From positions 30,205,388-30,269,387 of the forward strand of contig NC_079230.1 of assembly GCF_029633865.1 (NCBI RefSeq): a stretch of DNA of 64,000 nucleotides. The letters are read 5' to 3'. Positions within the stretch are counted from its first letter, which is position 1; each line of letters starts with the position of its first letter. The notes beneath the pieces were generated by a model, which worked only from the letters and a program-made list of their open reading frames with translations, was not told where the DNA came from and did no database searches. The stretch comes from Lampris incognitus. Lineage: Eukaryota > Chordata > Actinopteri > Lampriformes > Lampridae. Shown here one piece after another: positions 45,701 to 50,738 of this stretch. The translations under genes were made by a program, and so were the position numbers.

Positions 45701-45818
45701 GCCACACGTACAGGCTCCCCACGTAGGAGCAGGCGAGCAGTAAGCAGGACAGAATCGACACCCAGCATAAGCCGTCCGGAGGCACAAACCCGCCATTGCT
45801 GCTCATTTCCTCTGTCAT
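17561..45818 (-). CDS. rce1: RCE1, CAAX prenyl protease 2 (8 coding exons)
   Basis: ER membrane protease that removes the last three residues (-aaX) from isoprenylated CAAX proteins such as Ras and Rho GTPases, after prenylation and before carboxyl methylation. Eight exons (45685-45818, 38625-38727, 28432-28515, 23002-23080, 18590-18757, 18266-18337, 18103-18165, 17561-17790) join with GT-AG sites in matching phase into 933 bp, 310 residues; I recall human RCE1 as 329. The EExxxR motif (TEELVFR, E158/E159/R163) is in exon 5, AHFHH (residues 190-194) opens exon 6, and HSFCN (H244, N248) is in exon 8. These are the glutamate, histidine and asparagine active-site motifs of the ABI/CPBP-type intramembrane protease family. 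Hydrophobic segments run throughout. The start is taken at [10 protein letters not shown]; an in-frame upstream ATG at 45930 and a downstream one at 45804 are alternatives. Exon structure is read directly; function is from the family. Confidence 0.95.
18103..18165 (-). CDS. rce1: RCE1 coding exon 7
   Basis: 63 nt. Acceptor TTTCACCACAG, donor GTCAGC. Encodes [20 protein letters not shown], a membrane segment conserved with mammalian RCE1. Confidence 0.95.
18266..18337 (-). CDS. rce1: RCE1 coding exon 6 (FHH motif)
   Basis: 72 nt. Encodes [14 protein letters not shown] and SGIFLSA. The donor is GTAAAA, slightly off consensus. Supplies the conserved histidine of the active site. Confidence 0.95.
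18590..18757 (-). CDS. rce1: RCE1 coding exon 5 (catalytic EExxxR)
   Basis: 168 nt. Acceptor CCATCCTGCAG, donor GTGAGA. Contains [20 protein letters not shown], the most conserved stretch of the family, with the catalytic glutamate pair, and ends in CPLFFGV. Confidence 0.96.
18838..19197 (-). mobile_element. tRNA-derived SINE (family S), near full length
   Basis: On the minus strand the head reads GGGCGTCCGGGTGGCGTGGC (A-box like), followed by a B box in CCAATTCGAATCCCC. Landmarks CACTAGCGCCTCCTCTGGT, GTGAAACTCCTCACTGTCAG and CCTCCCCGGATCAGC follow. Ten or so copies in both orientations occur in this window; this set of landmarks defines family S in later entries. It lies in RCE1 intron 4, just upstream of exon 5. 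Confidence 0.9.
19349..19745 (+). mobile_element. SINE family S, plus orientation
   Basis: Head CTCCGGGTGGCGTGGCGG, B box GGTTCAAATCC, then family landmarks to about 19678. The 3' end has been tandemly amplified as a GGGGTGGAGCAG-type ~15-19-bp repeat up to 19745. Confidence 0.9.
20106..21723 (+). mobile_element. Intact Tc1/mariner-type transposon
   Basis: 1618 bp with perfect 27-bp terminal inverted repeats beginning CACTACCGTTCAAAAGTTTG and direct TA dinucleotides at 20104-20105 and 21724-21725 as target duplication. It carries one uninterrupted transposase gene and sits in a TA-rich microsatellite inside RCE1 intron 4. Perfect ends and an open reading frame indicate a recent insertion, possibly still mobile. 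Confidence 0.96.
20518..21561 (+). CDS. Tc1-like transposase, full length, DD38E
   Basis: 347 residues. N-terminal paired-like DNA-binding region with two helix-turn-helix segments (about 1-110, including [20 protein letters not shown] and a GRPR hinge at 59-62), then a DDE catalytic domain. Catalytic residues by alignment to Sleeping Beauty: D154 (WTDES), D244 (LQQDND) and E283 (NPIELLW). Classical Tc1 elements have 34 residues between the second D and E. Here there are 38, owing to four extra residues around [13 protein letters not shown]. That spacing is the hallmark described for the DD38E (Intruder) sibling family of Tc1. It mediates cut-and-paste transposition at TA sites. No stop or frameshift is seen. 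Confidence 0.95.
   Translation: MARKRELSSETRQSILVLRNEGYSMREIAKKLKISYTGVYYSLQRTAQTGSNQSRKRSGRPRCTTEQEDKYIRVSSLRNRRLTGPQLASSLNSTRKTPVSTSTVKRRLRDSGLQGRVAKKKPYLRLTNKRKRLRWAKEHRHWTEEDWKKVLWTDESKFEVFGSQRRTFVRRRTNEKMLEECLTPSVKHGGGNVMVWGCFGAGKVGDLYRVKGILNKEGYHSILQRHAIPSGQRLIGANFILQQDNDPKHTSKFCKNYLEQKQAAGILSVMEWPAQSPDLNPIELLWEQLDRMVRKKCPSNQSNLWELLLEAWGAISPDYLNKLTARMPKVCNAVIAANGGFFDESKV
21724..21800. repeat. (TA)n / (TG)n microsatellite at transposon end
   Basis: TA repeats from 21724 to about 21766, then TG repeats and more TA. The other transposon end (about 20085-20105) is also TA-rich, so the element landed in a TA microsatellite. Confidence 0.9.
22020..22283 (-). mobile_element. V-SINE-like element, GCAGCGCCCGGGG variant
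   Basis: Minus strand starts GGCGGCACGGTGGCGCAGTG with B box GGGTTCGAACCCC and ends in a segment complementary to CCCCGTGGGGGCAATTCTTC. Same variant as 9600 and 42537. Confidence 0.88.
22284..22629. other. RCE1 intron 4 sequence, nothing recognised
   Basis: Short non-repetitive stretch between two SINEs. Confidence 0.4.
22630..22900 (-). mobile_element. tRNA-derived SINE (family C), minus orientation
   Basis: The minus strand has a TGGTTTGATCCTCGGCTCC B-box region, then GTGTCACAGTGCAAGACACC. It ends with TGTAAAGTGCTTTGAGCGGC and AAAAGCGCTACATGAAAGGC, the usual fish SINE tail next to a CA repeat. Related to the copy at 47340. Confidence 0.8.
22891..22920 (+). repeat. (GT)n microsatellite downstream of RCE1 exon 4
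   Basis: (CA)n in the RCE1 sense, about 85-110 nt into intron 4. Confidence 0.9.
23002..23080 (-). CDS. rce1: RCE1 coding exon 4
   Basis: 79 nt. Acceptor CACTGCATCAG, donor GTGAGA after one base of a split Asp codon. Encodes [21 protein letters not shown] 39-bp minisatellite starts about 110 nt upstream of the acceptor and a (CA)n tract lies about 85-110 nt downstream of the donor. Confidence 0.94.
23193..23627. repeat. 39-bp minisatellite, ~11 units, upstream of RCE1 exon 4
   Basis: The unit contains CAACACAGCCAGCGGGACTC and AAGCGCTCCTCCAGCCGCC. A 39-bp length (13 codons) leaves open frames on both strands that are not genes. It abuts the 3' end of the SINE at 23628. Confidence 0.95.
23628..23982 (-). 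mobile_element. SINE family S, minus orientation
   Basis: Full-length-like copy from GCCGATCCGGGGAGGGCTGC back to the head GGGCGTCCGGGTAGCGTAGC. The B box is changed to CAGTTCGAATCCC. Confidence 0.9.
23983..25804. other. RCE1 intron 3 sequence; possible retroelement 3' fragment at 24480-25080
   Basis: The part containing GAACCAGTTCATCTGGACAC, CGGTCGTTATGCCACCG and CTGAAGAAGTCACTTAGATG looks like flanking sequence often seen around fish retroelements. I cannot name a family or find a domain. The rest is unremarkable AT-rich intron. Confidence 0.3.
25805..26457 (-). pseudogene. Tc1-like transposon remnant (transposase N-terminal part)
   Basis: The minus-strand end is CACTAATCAGCCAAAACATT, a Tc1-type terminal repeat. 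It is followed by a broken transposase with recognisable [17 protein letters not shown]-like and [18 protein letters not shown]-like segments in shifted frames. Homology stops at about 25810, so the catalytic C-terminal half and the other terminus are missing. Confidence 0.85.
26458..26925. other. RCE1 intron 3 sequence, nothing recognised
   Basis: AT-rich, no repeat family recognised. Confidence 0.4.
26926..27041. repeat. 19-bp minisatellite, ~6 units, abutting a SINE
   Basis: Unit CCCCTCAACCTTCCCAGAG, ending directly at the truncated SINE at 27042. Confidence 0.95.
27042..27345 (+). mobile_element. SINE family S, 5'-truncated
   Basis: Starts in the body (GTCCTGGTCGCTGCGCTAGC) without the tRNA head and runs to ATTGGGGAGAAAATGCGG. 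Confidence 0.88.
27346..27712. other. RCE1 intron 3 sequence, nothing recognised
   Basis: Unique-looking stretch between two SINEs. Confidence 0.4.
27713..28152 (-). mobile_element. SINE family S, full length, minus orientation
   Basis: From the pyrimidine-rich tail (complement of the G-rich 3' end) back to the head GGGGCATCCGGGTAGCGTAG with an intact B box CGGTTCGAATCCCC. Confidence 0.92.
28432..28515 (-). CDS. rce1: RCE1 coding exon 3
   Basis: 84 nt, exactly 28 codons in phase 0. Acceptor CTCTCATGCCAG, donor GTAATG. Encodes [15 protein letters not shown] and a leucine-rich membrane segment. A long (UG)n tract lies 19-89 nt upstream of the acceptor in the pre-mRNA sense. Skipping this exon would keep the frame. 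Confidence 0.94.
28535..28604 (+). repeat. rce1: (AC)n tract directly upstream of RCE1 exon 3 acceptor
   Basis: Interrupted then pure (AC)n (pure at 28562-28604). In the RCE1 sense it is (UG)n, 19-89 nt before the exon 3 acceptor. Confidence 0.95.
28746..31165 (+). repeat. 44-bp minisatellite, ~55 units
   Basis: The unit contains AGTTAACCCAGAACAAACCC, CCTCTCCTAAACTGGAGTGA and GTGT. Variants are few (CCCTTCTCC/CCCCTCTCC, GTGCAG/GTGTAG/GTGCCG), so the array is highly homogeneous. It lies in RCE1 intron 2. Confidence 0.98.
31237..31482 (-). mobile_element. SINE family S with internal deletion
   Basis: Tail region and tRNA head are present, but the middle (CACTGTCAG landmark through CTCCTCTGGT) is missing. 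A junction joins GGGCTGCAAGACTACC to CACATCCGGCTTCCC. Confidence 0.88.
33133..33515 (+). mobile_element. SINE family S nested in the hAT-like element
   Basis: Head partly lost, B box TGGTTCGAATCCCC kept. Body and 3' end are complete to ACAATTGGGGAGAAAACGG. Confidence 0.9.
34757..34812. repeat. 12-bp tandem repeat
   Basis: CTTCTTCTTGGT repeated about four times. Confidence 0.9.
35139..35262 (+). mobile_element. V-SINE 3' end
   Basis: GGCCTGGCGGCCTGTCCAGG, GACTGCTGGGATAGGC and a (TGGA)n tail. The 5' tRNA part is absent, as in 5'-truncated retrocopies. Confidence 0.85.
35712..36100 (-). mobile_element. SINE family S inserted in the LINE remnant
   Basis: Minus-oriented and internally shortened. 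LINE sequence is similar on both sides (AAAGTCCTACTTT left, AAAGTTTTACTTT right), consistent with a target duplication. Confidence 0.88.
36137..36505 (+). mobile_element. SINE family S inserted in the LINE remnant, opposite orientation
   Basis: Begins at the B box CGGTTCGAATCCCC (head truncated) and runs to CAATTGGAGAGAAAAAGG. Only about 35 bp of LINE sequence separate it from the previous SINE. Confidence 0.88.
36731..37129. other. RCE1 intron 2 sequence with (CT)n at 36927-36963
   Basis: Unassigned apart from the pure CT dinucleotide run. Confidence 0.5.
37130..37745 (+). pseudogene. Second LINE 3' end
   Basis: Contains [29 protein letters not shown]-type and [15 protein letters not shown] peptides in broken frames. 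A 3' UTR ending GCTATACAAATAAACTGGAC follows, typical of fish LINE tails. It overlaps the same protein region as the preceding remnant, so it is a separate insertion. Confidence 0.8.
37886..38270 (-). mobile_element. Full-length V-SINE with target duplication
   Basis: Complete from the head GGCGGCAAGGTGGCACAGTG (minus strand), B box and V core GTGGAGTTTGCATGTTCTCC to the tail (GGAT)n. It is flanked by the 10-bp duplication ACTATTTACA at 37876-37885 and 38271-38280. Confidence 0.95.
38271..38624. other. RCE1 intron 2, proximal part
   Basis: Unique-looking intron sequence next to exon 2. Confidence 0.5.
38625..38727 (-). CDS. rce1: RCE1 coding exon 2
   Basis: 103 nt. Acceptor TTTTGTCCCCAG, donor GTAGGT. 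Encodes [20 protein letters not shown] and then [10 protein letters not shown], nearly identical to vertebrate RCE1. The intron upstream is about 7 kb and the one downstream about 10 kb. Confidence 0.95.
39079..41628 (+). repeat. 43-bp minisatellite, ~59 units
   Basis: The unit contains CCTGTTACTGGTCTCTGACC, TCATAACTGAGACAGGTGTA and GTG. A recurring variant block with ACTGACACAAGTGAAGCACC appears near 40190, 41050, 41170 and 41430, marking duplication of unit groups. It lies in RCE1 intron 1. Confidence 0.98.
41873..42500 (+). mobile_element. Composite retroposon, copy 4 (short VNTR)
   Basis: Leader CGCTTCCGGTGTGGCAAGATG at 41881, one full and one shortened internal unit, and a 3' module ending AATGACAAATAAAGTATTCC with a (CTGATC)-like tail. 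The minimal internal part shows that VNTR length varies between copies. Confidence 0.82.
42537..43265 (-). mobile_element. V-SINE-like element (GCAGC variant) split by a second V-SINE
   Basis: The outer element continues from 43265 to about 42964 and resumes at 42567-42537 (AATGATCCCAACAGGGAAATT). The interruption duplicates GGAAATT at 42561-42567 and 42964-42970. Confidence 0.85.
42568..42963 (-). mobile_element. Full-length V-SINE nested in the previous element
   Basis: Tail (GGAT)n at 42568, V core, B box (degraded to TGGGTTTGAGCCCC) and head GGTGGCACGATGACGCAGTG. A 7-bp target duplication GGAAATT is present. Confidence 0.92.
43266..43884. other. RCE1 intron 1 sequence, nothing recognised
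   Basis: AT-rich stretch between a SINE and the LINE remnant. Confidence 0.4.
43885..45095 (+). pseudogene. LINE reverse-transcriptase remnant containing a minisatellite
   Basis: Reads [20 protein letters not shown] and then [20 protein letters not shown], where the YADD box is the reverse transcriptase catalytic motif. It continues past a stop into [18 protein letters not shown]. After the 43-bp array the same protein resumes with [20 protein letters not shown], then [17 protein letters not shown] and RDHWYSCLL. It is a CR1/Jockey-type LINE C-terminal half by its conserved downstream region. Broken by stops and by the array. Confidence 0.85.
44419..44806 (+). repeat. 43-bp minisatellite formed from LINE coding sequence, ~9 units
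   Basis: The unit contains ACATATTGTACACCACTTTA and TACTGCACCCCTGTGGTCAA. In one frame it encodes [13 protein letters not shown], the very peptide expected at this point of the LINE protein (between the KMS and YKKA segments). Because 43 is not a multiple of 3, each unit shifts frame. Confidence 0.93.
45165..45540. mobile_element. Fish interspersed repeat (type unresolved)
   Basis: Starts ATAATAATAATACATTGTAT, then GCGCCTTTCAGAGCACTCAA and GGACACCTTAGAG. Farther on are GGGAGAGAGCTCCGTGGCC and GACCCCATGGTAGTCACG. I recognise this pattern as a dispersed teleost repeat but cannot assign its class. It ends next to RCE1 exon 1. Confidence 0.6.
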
Positions 45819-46847
45819 CAGGCTCAGCCGCAAATCCCCCTCCTCCTCTCCCGTGTGGCTGGTGCGAGGACAGGCTCGGCGGTGGAGGCTAAACGAAGGG
45901 GTTGGTCGACAGCCGGACCGCTTCTCTACCATCCGGCTCGGCCGACGTCCACGAACGATAAGCCGGGGAGATTCCTTTTCAAAACACAGAGCTATGCGCG
46001 CTAGCTTCCGCGGCGCTGGATTTTTACGTCATCGCAGAGCCGCCGGCGCAGAATGTTTACGTCAGCCTTCTCCCCCGGAACGCACCTGTAGATGTCGGTA
46101 ATAAGATGCGTCGGCCCACTAATTAGGGGGGAAAAGACTGTTTTATGGTTTCCTCTCTGGCAATATTGCGGACCGCTCATCCCGAACACTGACTTATGAG
46201 GATTTTACTAAATACCAAGGACTACAGCGAGGCGTTTGTGAGACGAGCGATTTTAATGCTTGATAACATCTGTAGTCTGTTCACCCTGGTAGCCAAGTTA
46301 ATATACGATTCAAAGCGTCGCCGTTTTCCATCTAGAAACCGTTTAATCATGTTATTAAACTTGAAGTCTGGTGAAATCTGGTGTTTGTGTGTTGGAATGA
46401 TGACCCTCCAAGAGACGCCACTCTGTCTGTGTGTGCGTGCGTGCGCGCGCGCCCAGGATTATTTATTTATTGTTCTTATTTACACGAGATTATTTTTGCT
46501 CCTTGTTTCTTGAGCACGTCCCTTGCCGTTGAGAGTGTCGTATTGATATGAGAGACGGCGCCGCGATTCCAACCACCCCATCTTTCATGAAAAAAAAATA
46601 CAAATAAAAATTCTGTCGTTATTGCACGCGCACGCGCGCACGCGCCTTCCAAGATAAGCGCATCGCGCTCGTGTACCGTGGCTCTCTGCTGTGTGCCGGC
46701 GTCGCGCAGGCGGGCGGATGCTGGGGGCGGAGCCAGCACTTCGTGTGGAACCTGAAGGTGGTTTCTGATATATACGCAACAACCAGCGGAGCGTGTGGCA
46801 CACGCGTCTGTATACCACTCTTCTCTCTTTCTACTGCTTTTGGGAAG

Positions 46848-46921
<74 letters not shown>

Positions 46922-47339
46922 GTGCCGACGCGGGGAGGACGTCTGGACCACAGCAGCCAGCGGTCTCCTAGAGGAAGCGAGCATGTCGCGCCGGTCTGCG
47001 GCGGATGTGCGATGCGCACTCTCCGGCCCCGCGGTTCCTCCAGCCGACTTGCCGTCTGCCGTGGCGTGTGTTTAACGCGGCGGCGCCCGGAGCCGAGGCC
47101 GCGCCGACGACCGACGGAGCCCCAAGGAATCTAAACCGTCCACCGGACCTCCCCTCGGCAAACATCAGCGGGTACATATAGCCAGCGGCTCTTTCCCTCG
47201 CCACATGTGTCGTGACGCGATCTCGGCTGGCGTCCGTCCGCGACGAAGGCGCTGGTACCGATAAAAATGGCGAGGCATGGCCTGCTTTGCCTTGCTGCTA
47301 TTGTGTTGTGCTGCGTGACGGGGAGTATAGCGCTGCCGG
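45541..47339. promoter_or_regulatory. CpG-rich block: probable RCE1 promoter, possible divergent PELI3 promoter
   Basis: CpG-dense sequence covering RCE1 exon 1 and about 1.5 kb upstream, unlike the CpG-poor surroundings. Alternating purine-pyrimidine CG/CA tracts occur at 46434-46453 and 46623-46645, and a pure (GA)n run at about 46851-46920. RCE1 reads left. A plus-strand first exon for PELI3 is plausible at about 46.7-47.3 kb but cannot be placed. Confidence 0.6.
45685..45818 (-). CDS. rce1: RCE1 coding exon 1
   Basis: Encodes the N terminus and first membrane segment, including [18 protein letters not shown], close to the human [18 protein letters not shown]. The exon ends CCGAG with donor GTTAGT, splitting an Arg codon after two bases. 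It lies inside the CpG-rich block. Confidence 0.93.
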
Positions 47340-47357
47340 GGCGGCGCGGCTCGGGAG
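47267..47357 (+). other. Signal-peptide-like open frame running into a SINE
   Basis: ATG in good context (AAAATGG) followed by ARHGLLCLAAIVLCCVTGS, a typical hydrophobic signal-peptide profile, then LPGRRG where the SINE head starts. It may be a chance frame, or the first exon of an unrecognised secreted product. Confidence 0.2.
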
Positions 47358-47640
47358 GTACAGCGGGTCGGTCCGGTAGTCCAACGGTCGCTGGTTCGAT
47401 CCCCGGCTCCTCCGGAGAGCGTGTCGAAGTGTCCTTGAGCGAGACTCTGGACCCCTAACTGCTCCTGATGAGCAGGTTGGCATCTTTGCATGGCAGCCTC
47501 CGCCATCGTTGTGTGTGCGTGTGTGTGTGCGTGTGTGTGTGCGTGTGTGTGTGTGTGTGTGTTGATGCACTCCGAGTGGTCCGTAGACTAGGAAAGCGCT
47601 GTATAGATGCGCTCCATTTGTCATTATACCATATGCTGAC
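47340..47640 (+). mobile_element. tRNA-derived SINE (family C), plus orientation
   Basis: Head CGGCTCGGGAGGTACAGCGG (A box), B box TGGTTCGATCCCC, then GTCGAAGTGTCCTTGAGCGA, CTGATGAGCAGGTTGGC, an internal (GT)n and the tail AGGAAAGCGCTGTATAGATG. Confidence 0.9.
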
Positions 47641-49206
47641 GTTCGTGGTGATGCCCCACACACACACACACACGCATACACACGCACACACCCATAAACG
47701 TGTTTGTTGTCTGCATATGGCTGCCTGGCTAGAGGCAGACGGCTGTGCCTTGCTTCAGAAGAAAGGACGCTTAAGACCGGCTCTGAAAACATCCTCGACT
47801 CCGGTCTGGATTCCCTCGTCGTAGAAAACACCCGTGCGAACGGATCCAGCTGTGACAGATGTGTGACGGATGAGCTAAAATGGAATGTTCTTGTTTTCTA
47901 GGATGCTTTCGGTGTAATCAGATGAAGAATTATACAATCTGTTGTCATGGGGGAGGGGGGGGGCAACCCCGATAAGGGGGGGGGGCAACCCCGATAAAGG
48001 GGGGGGGCAACCCCGATAAGCAGGCCGCCGTAACCGCGTGACAAGTGGAAAACGCAATCCTCTGCAATCCGCCCGTGAAGGGGCAGACATGCAGAACCAT
48101 ACGCACCCCGAGGGGGGGAGAGAGAGAGGGGGGGGGGGGCCGTGTTAGAGCTGTTGTACATCAGCCGGTACCGGTTGCGGAGGACCTCGGTGTGTCCCGT
48201 GTTCTTTCTAGATGTTTCTTGTGGAGAGCAAAGCTGCCGGCCACGTCTCTGGACGGCCATACGGTGTGTGTGACGAGTGCATTGTAGCTATGCATGTTGG
48301 AAATGGGTCGGCTCAACGAGGAGCCACGCGTGGACGTTATTCTGTGATTCGGTGGGTCGATCCTGCGGGACTACAGCTCGCTCGGGCCGAGCCCTTTAGT
48401 CACGGCTGTCATACAGGGCTTGGAGGGGAAGGTTGGGCGGAAGCGGCGTGGATGGAGAGAGCTTGGCAAGAGAATAGGGGGGGGGAGGGAAAATGATCAT
48501 ATAATGAACGGCGAGGAAGGTGGAGATGATTATTCAGCGTGGTTGTGCGTCGGCAGGTAGGCGAGATGACACTAGCGGCCCACCTGTCAGGTGCCCACGG
48601 GGTCGAGCTGAGAAGAGGTGGCGGCAACAGGAAGAGCGAGGTAAATAGAAAAAAAAAACATCCTTCAGCTGCGGTTTGAACATTTTGAAGGGATTATTCG
48701 AACTCTTACGCCAGCAACCCCAGTGGGCCCGTTTGAACCGGAACGTGAGAGGATGGAGGGTTGTTGCTATAGAGAAGGGCTGAAAACCTGTAGAGGACGG
48801 GAGCAGAACGTGTCCCTGTCCAGCGAAGGTCTCAGCGTAGCAATAGAGATGGTCGTGTCATCAGTAGGGTTGGATGCTGCAGGTGATATCTTGGCTCTGC
48901 TGGCAGGCACTTCCTTTCTGTCTGACTGCCTCCTGAAGTGCGGCTACTAGTGCCTAATGATCTTAGTTAGTTGAATTGTCCTTCTTTGAAATTCAGATGG
49001 CCCTCCTCAACAGTGCTACAGGTGTATTCCTTCTCTCCCTCTTTTTGCCTTTCCCTTTCTCTCCAATGCCCCCCCTCCCCCTTATTTCTAATCTCCCTGC
49101 CTCTTGGCAGACAGCAGGGCGATTTAAGGCCAGTCGGGACTGCAGGATTCTCTCCATCACTGTAGTTTAGCTCCCCTACAGCATAACACAAACGCACACG
49201 TCACCG
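47641..49206. other. Probable PELI3 5' intron; G-rich tandem at 47950-48020
   Basis: Holds an (AC)n tract at 47658-47698, three copies of a ~25-bp G-rich repeat (GGGGGGGCAACCCCGATAA) and G runs at 48112-48140. No exon recognised. Confidence 0.5.
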
Positions 49207-50341
49207 CCATGCCATCATCGCCACATGCCATCAGCGCCATGCCATCAGCGCCATGCCGTCACCACCATGCCGTCACCACCATGCCGTCGCCATCATGCCA
49301 TCGACACCATGCCGTCGCCATCATGCCATCACCACCATGCCGTCACCACCATGCCATCGCCATCATGCCATCACCATCATGCCTTCACCACCATACCATC
49401 ACCATCATGCCATCGCCATCATGCCTTCACCACCATGCCATCAAAACATGCCATCACCACCATGCCATCACCACCCTGCTGTCGCCACCATACCGTCACT
49501 GCCATGCCGTCACCACCATGCCGTCGCCATCATGCCTTCACCACCATGCCATCAAAACATGCCATCACCACCATGCCGTCGCCACCATACCATCACCAAC
49601 ATGACATCACCACCATGCCGTCACCACCATGCCGTTGTCATCCTACCATCGCCACCATACCATCACCACCATGACATCACCACCATACCATCACCAACAT
49701 GACATCACCACCATGCCGTCACCACCATGACATCACCACCATACCATCACCACCATGCCATCACCACCATGACATCACCACCATACCATCACCACCATGC
49801 CATCACCATCATGCCATCACCACCATGACATCACCACCATACCGTCACCACCATACCGTCACCATCATGCCATCACCACCATGACATCACCACCATACCA
49901 TCACCATCATGCCATCACCATCATGCCATCACCACCATACCATCACCATCATGACATCACCACCATGACATCACCACCATACCATCACCATCATGACATC
50001 ACCACCATACCATCACCACCATACCATCACTATCATGCCATCACCATCATGCCATCACCACCATACCATCACCATCATGACATCACCACCATACCATCAC
50101 CATCATGCCATCACCACCATGACATCACCACCATACCATCACCACCATACCATCACCATCATGCCATCACCACCATACCATCACCATCATGCCATCACCA
50201 CCATACCATCACCACCATACCGTCACCACCATGCCATCGCCACCATGCCGTCACTGCCATGCCATCGCCACCATGCCGTTGTCATCCTACCATCACCACC
50301 ATGCCATCACCACCATGACATCACCACCATGACATCACCAC
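49207..50341 (+). repeat. 14-bp minisatellite, ~81 units
   Basis: Unit ATGCCATCACCACC with CCG/CCA/ACA and ACC/ATC variants. All three plus frames are open over long runs (Pro/Ser/His-rich) and are not genes. Confidence 0.97.
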
Positions 50342-50738
50342 TTGTATGTAGGGCCTCTTGTTCGATAGCAGCCTGCACACTGAGCTTTCTGGGTTATATA
50401 AACTGCTGTGAAGATGCACCGTAGTGTCACCACACGACGGCTCCATGTTGTGCTAAGGTCACTGACATGAGTGTGACACGCTGAGGACCGCGTTAGTGAT
50501 GGTGTTAATAACGAGGAGCCTGAGGCAAGCTGGTTTATAGAAGGGAGGCAGTAGCAGCTACCAGAGAAACGTTGGCCTGGGTGAGAGATAAATGGGGGTA
50601 GAACAGAGAAGAAGATGGTGGGGGTTTTGGGGGGGGGGGTGTAACAGTGAAAACGGTAACATCAGCTTGCAGGATGTGTACAGTACAAACTGTTATGTAA
50701 TGCGGAGCAGACGGGTTTGGCATGTTCTCTGGCTCTGC
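50342..50738. other. Spacer between two minisatellites
   Basis: Unique-looking, with a G run at about 50625-50638. Nothing recognised. Confidence 0.4.

Noticed and set aside
49209-50424. Pro/His-rich plus-strand frames as a histidine-rich protein
   Set aside because: 14-bp repeat read in all three frames.
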